Assembly: GCA_013289695.1 (NCBI GenBank)
Contig: JABCZK010000047.1
Location: 1 to 35,278, forward strand
Origin: Acidobacteriota bacterium
GTDB lineage: Bacteria > Acidobacteriota > Terriglobia > Acidiferrales > UBA7541
Direction: 5' to 3'
DNA: 35,278 nt
Under the pieces are notes generated by a model, which searched no databases, was not told the origin of the DNA, and worked only from the letters and a program-made list of their open reading frames with translations. The translations under genes were made by a program, and so were the position numbers. Below, in pieces: positions 15,584 to 22,884 of the stretch (positions are counted from its first letter, which is position 1; the number at the start of each line of letters is the position of its first letter).

Positions 15584-16519
15584 TTACTGACCGGCACCGA
15601 TTCCAATTCGCTTCCCATCCGCAGAATCCAAGTGCGCTTGCTTTTCCATTTGTAGAATGACGGCTGAGAAGTCTTGCTCGTTTCCTGGCGTTGATTGCGC
15701 CTCGTTCACTTGCAACGCCGCCCGTGCCGCGGGCATCTGAGCGCCGACCGCAGCCGCGAGCTTGAGTATCAGTCCGAAATCCTTGTTCATCAGACGCAGC
15801 GGAAATTGCGGGCTGTAATCGTTGTTCATCGCCCTCTGCAGTTTTCCCACATGCGCCGGGGCCACGACTGCGGTCTGGGACAGCACGTCCAGTAAACGAT
15901 TGCGATCGAGGCCAGCCTTCTCACCGAGCGCAACGGCCTCAGCAATCGCTTGCATTCCGACTCCCAGCAGGCTGTTCACCACGAGCTTCATCGTCGCCCC
16001 CGAGCCGCTGGGCCCCACATAAAAATACTTTCGAGCGATCGCGCGAAAGATTGACTCCGCGGCGTCGAAGCTGCCGCGGGCTCCGCCTCCGAACAAGACC
16101 AGCGCCCCCTGTTCCGCGACCGGAGTACTGCCCGAGATGGTCACGTCAAGGACGTCCACTGCGCGCTGGGAACCCAGCCGGGCGAGGGTCTTGGACGTCT
16201 CCGGATAAACCGTGCTCATGTCCATGAACAGCGTGCTGGGACGCGCGCTCGCGAAGGCACCGTCCGCGCCGTTAAAAACATTCAGCACGGCTTCGTCGCT
16301 GGGAAGGCAGGACAGCAGCACGTCGCAACCGGAAGTAAGTTGCGCAACGCTTTCCGCGACCGCACCGCCGTATGGAATCAGTCCCTCCGCCTTGCTGCGA
16401 TCGCGGTCATACGCGGTCAGTTTGAAACCGGCTGCAAGCAGCCGCTGCGCGATGGGCCGGCCCATGTAGCCGATTCCGATGAATCCCAGCTTGTCTTTTC
16501 CCGGCGTAATTGCGTTCAT
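15584..16519 (-). CDS. Beta-hydroxyacid dehydrogenase (HIBADH/tartronate semialdehyde reductase family)
   Basis: A 311-residue NAD(P)-dependent cytoplasmic enzyme. The Rossmann motif GFIGIGYMGRPIAQRL lies at residues 12-27, the substrate-binding motif DVTISGSTPVAEQGAL near 122, and the catalytic-lysine motif GATMKLVVNSLLG near 172. Members interconvert beta-hydroxyacids and semialdehydes. In the same operon is a molybdopterin aldehyde-oxidase-like enzyme, so it could supply or remove an aldehyde substrate; this is inference. AAGGA lies about nine bases before ATG 16519. It is the first gene of the operon behind a perfect sigma-54 promoter (16641-16657), with a 110-base leader holding a large inverted repeat. 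Subfamily (GarR, MmsB, GlyR1-like) not resolved. Confidence 0.88.
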   Translation of the reverse strand: MNAITPGKDKLGFIGIGYMGRPIAQRLLAAGFKLTAYDRDRSKAEGLIPYGGAVAESVAQLTSGCDVLLSCLPSDEAVLNVFNGADGAFASARPSTLFMDMSTVYPETSKTLARLGSQRAVDVLDVTISGSTPVAEQGALVLFGGGARGSFDAAESIFRAIARKYFYVGPSGSGATMKLVVNSLLGVGMQAIAEAVALGEKAGLDRNRLLDVLSQTAVVAPAHVGKLQRAMNNDYSPQFPLRLMNKDFGLILKLAAAVGAQMPAARAALQVNEAQSTPGNEQDFSAVILQMEKQAHLDSADGKRIGIGAGQ

Positions 16520-16542
16520 AGCGAATCATCCTTTGGCTGGGC

Positions 16543-16596
16543 GGCCGGCGAAATTGACCTGGTATGAATGGTATTGAGTATCAATTCTCGCCGGCC
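16543..16596 (-). promoter_or_regulatory. Large leader inverted repeat of the dehydrogenase operon
   Basis: GGCCGGCGAAATTGA (16543-16557) pairs with TCAATTCTCGCCGGCC (16581-16596), arms of about 15 bases with one extra base, around a 23-base loop. It lies between the predicted sigma-54 start (near 16630) and ATG 16519, so it would be a stable hairpin in the leader. No T run follows on either strand, which argues against a simple terminator. Alternatives are an mRNA-stability element, a protein- or ligand-binding leader, or the end of the ECF sigma 2 transcript. Confidence 0.5.
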
Positions 16597-16640
16597 GGTG
16601 GCAATGCTTTCTTGGCTTTCACTTTCCGATAGCAGACACG

Positions 16641-16657
16641 TGCAAACGGCGTGCCAG
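16641..16657 (-). promoter_or_regulatory. Consensus sigma-54 promoter of the dehydrogenase-oxidase operon
   Basis: Read on the minus strand the sequence is CTGGCACG-CCGT-TTGCA, matching all 13 positions of YTGGCACG-N4-TTGCW. GG (16655-16654) and GC (16643-16642) are separated by exactly ten bases. The transcript would start near 16630 and read into the dehydrogenase, iron-sulfur, molybdopterin and cytochrome genes. An enhancer-like palindrome lies about 108 bases upstream. Confidence 0.8.
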
Positions 16658-16762
16658 AAATCGAGGTGCTCTGCGGATACGGCATCCATCTGTAAGTCAT
16701 TGAAATCAAGAGCGGTGCAACGTGGTGATGCGAGTGAAGTGCGAGCTTGATTGGGCTCGAGT

Positions 16763-16778
16763 GTTGAAAGAATTCAAC
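16763..16778. promoter_or_regulatory. Palindrome GTTGAA-N4-TTCAAC (possible enhancer)
   Basis: Perfect 6-base arms around AGAA, about 108 bases upstream of the -24 element at 16655, the usual distance for an EBP site. A third half-site, GTCAAC, lies at 16795-16800. The arms match those of 11171-11186 except for one base each. Confidence 0.45.
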
Positions 16779-16935
16779 AGAATTCCAGACGATGTCAACA
16801 GTCCGACACCGTCCGTATCGCCGCCAAGGTCTTGGAATCGATTGCACCAGAACTGTTCTAGACACTTGCGCAGACTGTTCCTCGAGCCTAAGAAGCATGA
16901 GAAGGTCGAGCCTGGGGCTGCGCACATGATTACGT

Positions 16936-17580
16936 TCAGAGCTCAACAGTGCTCTGCCGCCCACGGCTGGCCACAAAGATGCTTCGCCGAAGATCGGGGT
17001 TCACAGTTCGCAGTAGCTTCCGTCGCCCGTGAAACAAACGTGATTTTACGGCAGCGGTCGAGATGCCGAGAATGCGGGCCGTTTCTTGAACGGAGCGTTC
17101 TTCGACGATGCGGAGCAAGACCGTACCTCGAATTGTCGAGCCTAAGCGATTGATCGCTTCGGCCAAGAGTTCTTTGCGCTCTCGCCGCCAGCAGGACTCT
17201 TCAGGACCGGGACGCCGGTCAACGAACGCCCGCAGGAGAGGCTGCGCGCAATCGTCCGGGCTTTCCGGCGAGATTGCGACGACTTCCCGCCTATGGCGCA
17301 GCAGCATGAGCGCTTCATTCATGGCGATGCGTGTTAGCCAGGTGGAGAAACGGGACTTTTCTTGAAACTCCTTCAGATGCAGGAAGGCCTTGTGAAAACT
17401 TTCCTGGACGACATCTTCGGAGTCTTCACGATTCTTCGTAATCCGGAGTGCAGCCGCAAAAACTCTCCGCCCGTACCGTGAGACCAACTCCTCGGAAGCA
17501 CGCCCGTCTCCACGCTTGCTGGCCGCGATCAGTGCGCCGTCGGAGTTTTTATCGTGAGTTGCATAAAGGGTTTCCATCAT
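16936..17580 (-). CDS. ECF-type RNA polymerase sigma factor (2)
   Basis: A 214-residue ECF sigma factor. Region 2 (about 30-105) contains YGRRVFAAALRITKNREDSE, DVVQESFHKAFLHL and FSTWLTRIAMNEALMLLRHR. Region 4 (about 140-195) has INRLGSTIRGTVLLRIVEER and ETARILGISTAAVKSRLFHG. It would direct RNA polymerase to a distinct promoter set. No anti-sigma gene is adjacent. Start: the frame opens with a GTG at 17598, but ATG 17580 has GAGGT five bases upstream; the next codon is Met too (17577). A near-consensus sigma-54 promoter at 17628-17643 would give a leader of about 37 bases, implying control by one of the EBPs in the window. Confidence 0.88.
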   Translation of the reverse strand: MMETLYATHDKNSDGALIAASKRGDGRASEELVSRYGRRVFAAALRITKNREDSEDVVQESFHKAFLHLKEFQEKSRFSTWLTRIAMNEALMLLRHRREVVAISPESPDDCAQPLLRAFVDRRPGPEESCWRRERKELLAEAINRLGSTIRGTVLLRIVEERSVQETARILGISTAAVKSRLFHGRRKLLRTVNPDLRRSIFVASRGRQSTVEL

Positions 17581-17986
17581 TGCGGACCTCGCGGCCACTC
17601 AGTTGCATCGTAGCCGACGCTACAGGATGCAATGGTTGTGCCATAGACCAGGTCTGACGAGAGTGACTCGGGAGTGGCTGACAGATTGGGGTTTGCGTCA
17701 ATTCGCGGGAGTTCCGGCAGCGTGCGTTCTCAAGTAAAACTGTCAGAGGGTTGGCACTCTGTCTATTTGGTCGGATGCCCTGAAGACTGTTACCCGTGCA
17801 CGATGGGCCGGCTGAACTAGGCAGCCGGTGCCAACAAGACGCGAGCTGGGAGGATTTTCCCGAGAATTAACACCAAACGCAGTCAGAAATAACCTGCTTG
17901 CAAAACGCCCGCGCGGCGGCCCAGAATCGTCATCGTTCGGTCGGTTGATTGCGCGGAGCGACACGCTGCATTGCCGGAGCAGAAGT
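17581..17986. other. Divergent intergenic region, ECF sigma 2 / histidine kinase 1
   Basis: This 406-base gap holds the sigma-54 element for the ECF sigma gene (17628-17643). TTGGCACT near 17750 matches a -24 block but has no -12 partner. A frame for the kinase is open from 17828, but the better start is 17987. No other gene is supported. Confidence 0.55.
17628..17643 (-). promoter_or_regulatory. Strong sigma-54 promoter before ECF sigma gene 2
   Basis: On the minus strand the sequence is TGGCACA-ACCA-TTGCA. It matches 11 of 13 consensus positions, with TGGCAC and TTGCA both complete and GG-N10-GC spacing. Transcription would start near 17617, about 37 bases before ATG 17580. This makes the ECF sigma factor a likely sigma-54 target. 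Confidence 0.65.
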
Positions 17987-19198
17987 ATGTCCAGGTTCAA
18001 TCCTCTTTTGTGGCCCAAGCCACCTGTGATTTGGAGATATGGTGTTTCCGTTCTGTCGGTAATCGCAGCGCTGGTAATTTCACGGTGGCCGGGGTTTCAT
18101 TTGGAAACTGCTCCGGCGTCGCTATTTCTTTGCGCTGTAATGATCAGTGCGTGGTTCGGTGGAGTAGGGCCGGGATCGGTCGCAACCGTCCTCTCCTGTC
18201 TCGCTTTCGATTATTACTTCCTGGAACCTGCGTATTCCTTCGCCGCAGACTCGAAAGAGATACCACGCCTCGTCATCTTCGCCGTGTCAGGCATAGTCGC
18301 GGGAACGCTGGGCGCTGCACAAAGGAGCGCGACAGAATCGCTGAGGCGCGCGCGCGATTACCAGACAGAGACAGTAAAAGAGCTGCGGAGCACCAACGAG
18401 GCGTTACAAGCAGAGAGCCGTGAGCGCAAACAGGTCGAAGAAGCGCTGCGTCAGGCGCGGGCGGAGCTGGCGCACGTGAACCGTGTCACCACCATGGGAG
18501 AGCTGACCGCTTCCCTGGCGCACGAAGTGAATCAACCGATTGCCGCTGCAGTGACTGACGCCAATACCTGTTTTCGCTGGCTGACGCGCGATCACCCCGA
18601 CGTGGAAGAGGCGCGCGCGGCGGCAGCGAGAGTTGTCAAAGACGCCGCTCGCGCGGCGGAAATCATCAGCCGGGTGCGCCAGCTCTTCAAGAAGAGCGCT
18701 TCCGAACGGGAGTTGGTTGACGCAAACGAAGTGATTCCGAGGATGATCGCGCTCCTGTACGGCGAGGCCGCACAATACAACATATCCGTGCGCGCGGAGT
18801 TGGCGGCAGATCTTCCTCACGTCATTGGAGATCGCGTCCAATTGCAGCAGGTGCTGATGAATCTGATCGTGAACAGCATTGACGCGATGAAAGATGTGGA
18901 GGGGATCAGGGAGCTCGTGATCAGCTCGCAGCGAACGGAGAACGAGCAGATTCGGATCTCGGTGATGGATACCGGGGTGGGGCTGCCTCAGCAGCACACG
19001 GACCAGATCTTTAACGCGTTCTTTACCACCAAGAGCCACGGCACCGGATTGGGACTTCGGATCAGCCGCTCGATCGTCGAAGCGCACGGCGGGCGTTTGT
19101 GGGCTGCCGACCACCCGCCACGCGGCACAAGCTTTTATTTCACGCTGCCTACCAAAGTTGAGGCACAGGAATGTGAAAAAGACGGTCAGTATGGCTAA
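17987..19198 (+). CDS. DUF4118-type sensor histidine kinase (HK1)
   Basis: A 403-residue inner-membrane kinase. Residues about 16-112 form the four-helix KdpD-like DUF4118 sensor (ISAWFGGVGPGSVATVLSCL, FDYYFLEPAYSF), followed by a coiled coil (115-165). The phospho-acceptor helix has [12 protein letters not shown] with His179, and the ATPase domain has N box [13 protein letters not shown]1 DTGVGLP and G2 [18 protein letters not shown]. It should autophosphorylate on His179. Its catalytic core is nearly the same in DNA sequence as that of HK2 (20922-21629), so both probably signal to the same FixJ-like regulator at 21630-22253. Start: ATG 17987 has GGAG seven bases upstream; an open frame from 17828 adds 53 residues without membrane-protein character. 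Confidence 0.9.
   Translation: MSRFNPLLWPKPPVIWRYGVSVLSVIAALVISRWPGFHLETAPASLFLCAVMISAWFGGVGPGSVATVLSCLAFDYYFLEPAYSFAADSKEIPRLVIFAVSGIVAGTLGAAQRSATESLRRARDYQTETVKELRSTNEALQAESRERKQVEEALRQARAELAHVNRVTTMGELTASLAHEVNQPIAAAVTDANTCFRWLTRDHPDVEEARAAAARVVKDAARAAEIISRVRQLFKKSASERELVDANEVIPRMIALLYGEAAQYNISVRAELAADLPHVIGDRVQLQQVLMNLIVNSIDAMKDVEGIRELVISSQRTENEQIRISVMDTGVGLPQQHTDQIFNAFFTTKSHGTGLGLRISRSIVEAHGGRLWAADHPPRGTSFYFTLPTKVEAQECEKDGQYG
18463..19170 (+). repeat. Direct repeat, kinase core copy 1
   Basis: This 0.7 kb stretch aligns without gaps to 20922-21629, a constant offset of 2459 bases. The ends are the most alike: from about 18970 to 19165 I count three differences. The middle (about 18540-18700, phospho-acceptor domain) is more divergent. 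The pattern looks like duplication with later gene conversion. Confidence 0.9.
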
Positions 19199-19380
19199 GA
19201 CTGTAGAAGGGACCGGACCGATTACTCCGACCGGCCGCTACGTTCGGGCCCCAGAATAAGTGCGGGGTCGATCTTCGAGTCTGGGGAGAAGTGGCGCTGG
19301 TGCAACGCGGACGGTTGATGTCTGATTGAAGTGCAGCGTGGCTGTTTCGCGCAACAACCAGAAGAAAGCGCAGGGCTGCC

Positions 19381-21633
19381 GTGAACTTGATTGGCTCGTA
19401 TAACTACGCACTGGTGGCACTTTCGGTGCTGATCGCCATGTTTGCGTCTTACGCTGCACTGTATCTTGCAGGTCGCGTGAGTGCCGCGAACGGTTGGAAT
19501 CGCGCGGTTTGGCTGCTGGGCGGGGCTTGTGCAATGGGGACTGGCATTTGGTCCATGCACTACATTGGGATGCTGGCGTTCATCCTGCCGGTTCCCGTGG
19601 CCTACGATTGGCCGACCGTTCTTCTGTCACTGTTTGCGGCCATTCTCGCTTCGGTCGTGGCACTGGGCGTGGTGAGCCGGCAGAAAATGGGTTGGTTCCG
19701 AGCGCTTGCCGGAAGTGTCCTGATGGGCGCGGGTATTGCAAGCATGCATTACATCGGCATGGCCGCAATGCGTTTACCTGCGATATGCCGGTTTAATTCC
19801 TTTTTGGTCGTCCTGTCCGTTGTGTTCGCGGTTTTGATTTCGCTGGCTGCGCTGTGGATTACCTTTCACTTCCGCGATGGCAAAACGGGGGTCGGCTGGG
19901 ACAAGTTAAGCGGAGCGGTCGTGATGGGTGCGGCGATCCCCGTCATGCATTACACCGGCATGGCCGCCGCCAGTTTTACCCGCTCCGACCTGCCGGTGGA
20001 CCTGTCTCGTGCCGTAAGCGTCTCCACACTCGGCACCGCCGGAATTGCCGCCGTCACCTTTATCGTCCTCGGGCTGGCACTGTTGACGTCCTGGGTTGAT
20101 ATGCGATTCGCTACTCAGACCTTGGAAGTTCAGGAAAAGAAGCTGCAGCAAAGCGAGGCGTATTTATCGGAAGCACAGCGAATAAGCCATACGGGCAGTT
20201 TTGGATGGAGGGTTTCCACCGGCGAGGTCACCTGGTCCGAGGAATCCTTTCGAATTTTCCAATACGATCGAACGACGAAACCGACCGTGGAACTTATTCT
20301 CCGACGGGTTCACCCAGAAGACGCAGCCCGGGTGAAACGGACAATCGAGCGCGCGGCGCAGGATGGGAAGAATTTTGATCATGAATATCGTTTGCTGATG
20401 CCGGATCGTTCCGTCAAATATGTCCATGTTGTGGCTCATGCCGCAAGAGATGAGTCGGATGAACTCGAGTTTGTTGGAGCGGTGATGGACACCACCGACA
20501 GCAAGCGCGCGGAGAAAGAGCTGCGCCGCAGTGAAGAATCTTTGCTCGAAGCGCAGAAACTAAGCCACACGGGCAGCTGGCGACATGATGTTGCATCGGG
20601 GGCAGTCATAGTCTCGCCGGAAGTTTACCGGATACACGACATCAAGCCTGACGAAAACGCATCGAACACGGAATTCTTCTTTAATAAGTTCCATCCTGAG
20701 GACCGGAAGCGGGTTGTGGACCTTTTTGAAAAAGCCGAAATCGAGAAAACCGAGATGCAAGTGGACTACCGCATTGTTCTTTCGGACGGAACGATCAAGC
20801 ACCTCCACACGATCGGTCATCCGATCTTGAACGATTCGGGCGACCTCGTGGAATTTGTCGGGAGCGCGATGGACGTCAGCGAACGCAAGCGGGCCGAAGA
20901 GGCATTGCGGCAAGCGCAGGCAGAACTGGCGCACGTGAACCGCGTCACCACCATGGGAGAGCTGACTGCTTCCCTAGCGCACGAAGTGAATCAACCGATT
21001 GGCGCCGCCGTCACCAACGCGAGTACCTGCCTGCGCTGGCTGGCAGGCGACACCCCCAATCTGGAAGAAGCGCGCGCGGCTGCTATGAGAGTGGTGACCG
21101 ACGGAAGGCGCGCGGCGGAAATCATCAACCGGGTGCGCCTGCTCTTCAAGAAGGCGGCTCCGGAACGGGAGTTGGTTGATGCAAACGAAGTGATTCCGAG
21201 GATGATCGCGCTCCTGTACGGCGAGGCCGCGCGATACAACATTGCAGTGCGCGCGGAGTTGGCGGCAGATCTTCCTCACGTCATTGGAGATCGGGTCCAA
21301 TTGCAACAGGTGCTGATGAATCTGATCGTGAACAGCATTGACGCGATGAAAGATGTGGAAGGGATCAGGGAACTCGTCATCAACTCGCGCCGGACAGAAA
21401 ACGAGCAAATTCAGATCTCGGTAACGGATACCGGGGTGGGGCTGCCCCAGCAGCACACGGACCAGATCTTTAACGCGTTCTTTACCACCAAGAGCCACGG
21501 CACCGGTTTGGGACTTCGGATCAGCCGCTCGATCGTCGAAGCGCACGGCGGGCGTTTGTGGGCTGCCGACCACCCGCCACGCGGCACAAGCTTTTATTTC
21601 ACGCTGCCTACCAAAATTGAGGCACAAGTATGA
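19381..21633 (+). CDS. MHYT-PAS-PAS hybrid sensor histidine kinase (HK2)
   Basis: A 750-residue membrane kinase. The N-terminal 245 residues form a seven-helix MHYT sensor with the repeats SMHYIGM, SMHYIGM and VMHYTGM, thought in this family to bind a metal and sense a diatomic gas or redox change. Two PAS_3 domains follow (about 258-380 and 385-505), then the phospho-acceptor helix with SLAHEVNQP (His534) and an ATPase domain with [19 protein letters not shown] and GTGLGL. The start is GTG 19381 with AGGG upstream. It overlaps the response regulator gene by four bases (ATGA), so that regulator is its cognate partner. Its first PAS resembles PAS3 of EBP1 and its kinase core duplicates that of HK1. 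Confidence 0.93.
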   Translation: MNLIGSYNYALVALSVLIAMFASYAALYLAGRVSAANGWNRAVWLLGGACAMGTGIWSMHYIGMLAFILPVPVAYDWPTVLLSLFAAILASVVALGVVSRQKMGWFRALAGSVLMGAGIASMHYIGMAAMRLPAICRFNSFLVVLSVVFAVLISLAALWITFHFRDGKTGVGWDKLSGAVVMGAAIPVMHYTGMAAASFTRSDLPVDLSRAVSVSTLGTAGIAAVTFIVLGLALLTSWVDMRFATQTLEVQEKKLQQSEAYLSEAQRISHTGSFGWRVSTGEVTWSEESFRIFQYDRTTKPTVELILRRVHPEDAARVKRTIERAAQDGKNFDHEYRLLMPDRSVKYVHVVAHAARDESDELEFVGAVMDTTDSKRAEKELRRSEESLLEAQKLSHTGSWRHDVASGAVIVSPEVYRIHDIKPDENASNTEFFFNKFHPEDRKRVVDLFEKAEIEKTEMQVDYRIVLSDGTIKHLHTIGHPILNDSGDLVEFVGSAMDVSERKRAEEALRQAQAELAHVNRVTTMGELTASLAHEVNQPIGAAVTNASTCLRWLAGDTPNLEEARAAAMRVVTDGRRAAEIINRVRLLFKKAAPERELVDANEVIPRMIALLYGEAARYNIAVRAELAADLPHVIGDRVQLQQVLMNLIVNSIDAMKDVEGIRELVINSRRTENEQIQISVTDTGVGLPQQHTDQIFNAFFTTKSHGTGLGLRISRSIVEAHGGRLWAADHPPRGTSFYFTLPTKIEAQV
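20922..21629 (+). repeat. Direct repeat, kinase core copy 2
   Basis: Partner of 18463-19170, same strand, 2459 bases apart and without gaps. Recombination between the copies would delete HK2's sensor region and leave a single kinase with HK1's DUF4118 sensor fused to the HK2 end, in line with the response regulator. Confidence 0.9.
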
Positions 21634-22253
21634 CGGCCGAAGACATTCCGATGGTGTTCGTCATTGACGACGATGGTTTGGTACGTGCCTCTGTCCAGGG
21701 ATTGCTGAAATCTGCGGGCCTGCGTTCCGAGGCGTTCGAGACGGCGGAAAAGTTTTTGCGCGCTAAACGACCGGATGGACCAAGTTGCCTGGTGTTGGAC
21801 GTGAGCCTGCCTGGAATTAGCGGTCTGGACTTTCAGCACGAGCTGGCCGAGGCGGGCGTCCAAATCCCTATCATCTTCATCACCGGTCATGGAGACATTC
21901 CCACCTCGGTGAAGGCCATGAAATCCGGTGCCGTGGAGTTTCTGACCAAGCCGTTCCAGGATACTGATTTGCTGGATGCGATCCAGCAGGCTTTGGATCG
22001 TGACTGTGCGACACGCCAAGTGCGGCGCAACCTTGCCGACGTGCAAAAACGCTATGAGACACTAACCGCCCGGGAGCGCGAGGTCATGAGTCTGGTGGTT
22101 TCGGGCATGCTCAACAAGCAAATTGCTTCCGAGCTGGGGACCAGCGAAATCACCGTGAAGGTGCATCGCGGCCACGTGATGCGCAAGATGCAGGCGCAAT
22201 CGCTGGCAGAATTGGTGAGAATGGCGGAGAAGCTCGGGCCTCGCGGGCAGTAG
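21630..22253 (+). CDS. FixJ/NarL-type response regulator
   Basis: A 207-residue two-domain regulator. The receiver (about 8-122) has the acidic pair DDD near residue 14, the phospho-acceptor Asp in [16 protein letters not shown] (about 57), the switch Thr/Ser in [12 protein letters not shown] and the conserved Lys in FLTKPFQ. The C-terminal LuxR-type HTH (about 142-205) reads [20 protein letters not shown] and [16 protein letters not shown]. Its ATG overlaps the HK2 stop codon, so the pair is coupled; HK1 shares the kinase core and may also phosphorylate it. It binds DNA as a transcription activator; it lacks a AAA+ domain and so acts with sigma-70-type polymerase. Confidence 0.93.
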   Translation: MTAEDIPMVFVIDDDGLVRASVQGLLKSAGLRSEAFETAEKFLRAKRPDGPSCLVLDVSLPGISGLDFQHELAEAGVQIPIIFITGHGDIPTSVKAMKSGAVEFLTKPFQDTDLLDAIQQALDRDCATRQVRRNLADVQKRYETLTAREREVMSLVVSGMLNKQIASELGTSEITVKVHRGHVMRKMQAQSLAELVRMAEKLGPRGQ

Positions 22254-22404
22254 CCTCAGGTTACAGCGCTCATGCCAGGCTGTTTGCCAGTTCGTATTCT
22301 TGCTGCTTTAACTGCCGCCTTCACTATGGTGTACCCCGAAATATTGCAGCTGCTTTTCGCACACCGGATGGACACCACGGGCTGCGGGGCCGTTTTGATT
22401 GGGG

Positions 22405-22443
22405 TTTCGACCCTCGGCGTTATACCAATGTATAATTGCGCGG
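22405..22443 (+). promoter_or_regulatory. Possible sigma-70 promoter of the receiver-EBP3 pair
   Basis: A perfect -10 TATAAT lies at 22431-22436, with a weak -35 (TTCGAC, 22406-22411) at 19-base spacing. The start would be near 22443, about 28 bases before ATG 22471. Confidence 0.4.
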
Positions 22444-22470
22444 GTTTCGACGGCCTGCTAAGTTTTTGCC

Positions 22471-22848
22471 ATGAACACTCAAGGGAACACCAAATTAGTG
22501 GCGATTGTTGATGATGACGAATTGATGCGCGACGCTTTGCGGGGGCTGCTGAAGGCGGTTGGCTTGCCGGCCCAAGAGTTTGCGTCGGCGGAGGAATTCC
22601 TGGAATCTGGCCAACGGCACCAGACCGCATGTCTGATCGCGGATATTCGCATGCCAGGGATCTCCGGCCTCGAGCTCCAGGCGAAACTGAATGCCGATCG
22701 TTGCAGGATTCCGATCATCTTCATCACGGCACATGGTGACGAAAAAATGCGGATGCAGGCGATGAGGGGCGGTGCAGTGGAATTCCTTGCAAAACCATTT
22801 GACGACGAAGCTCTCCTCGATAGCGTTCGAGCGGCTCTCAACAGCTAA
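22471..22848 (+). CDS. Stand-alone receiver-domain protein
   Basis: A 125-residue single receiver of the FixJ subclass. It has the acidic pocket VDDDE (about 13-17), phospho-acceptor Asp in LIADIRMPGISGLEL (about 58), FITAHGDEKM with the switch residue, and the conserved Lys in FLAKPFDD. There is no output domain. It lies 36 bases upstream of an EBP that lacks its own receiver; together the two polypeptides make up the parts of an NtrC-type regulator. It could be phosphorylated by HK1 or HK2, whose cognate regulator has a similar receiver. It may alternatively act as a phosphate sink. Confidence 0.88.
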   Translation: MNTQGNTKLVAIVDDDELMRDALRGLLKAVGLPAQEFASAEEFLESGQRHQTACLIADIRMPGISGLELQAKLNADRCRIPIIFITAHGDEKMRMQAMRGGAVEFLAKPFDDEALLDSVRAALNS

Positions 22849-22884
22849 TCAAACCGCGCATCCAGTCGCGCCAGGAGGTGTCCT

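Larger units (their letters stand above)
16597..16935. other. Intergenic region between ECF sigma 2 and the dehydrogenase operon
   Basis: This 339-base gap contains the perfect sigma-54 promoter (16641-16657) and a GTTGAA-N4-TTCAAC palindrome (16763-16778) with a further GTCAAC at 16795-16800. I see no supported gene; a minus-strand open frame here (16581-16976) lacks codon signals and overlaps these regulatory sites. Confidence 0.6.

Noticed and set aside
16793..16808. TGTC-N8-GACA, with TGTC-N8-GACG at 28734-28749, as an EBP site
   Set aside because: Short half-sites found after looking for them, and not seen near the other sigma-54 elements.
16581..16976. 131-residue minus-strand open frame between ECF sigma 2 and the dehydrogenase
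   Set aside because: Overlaps the sigma factor's end, a perfect sigma-54 promoter and the leader repeat; composition not protein-like.
17750..17770. TTGGCACT as a sigma-54 promoter for HK1
   Set aside because: The -24 block is good, but there is no GC at the required ten-base spacing.
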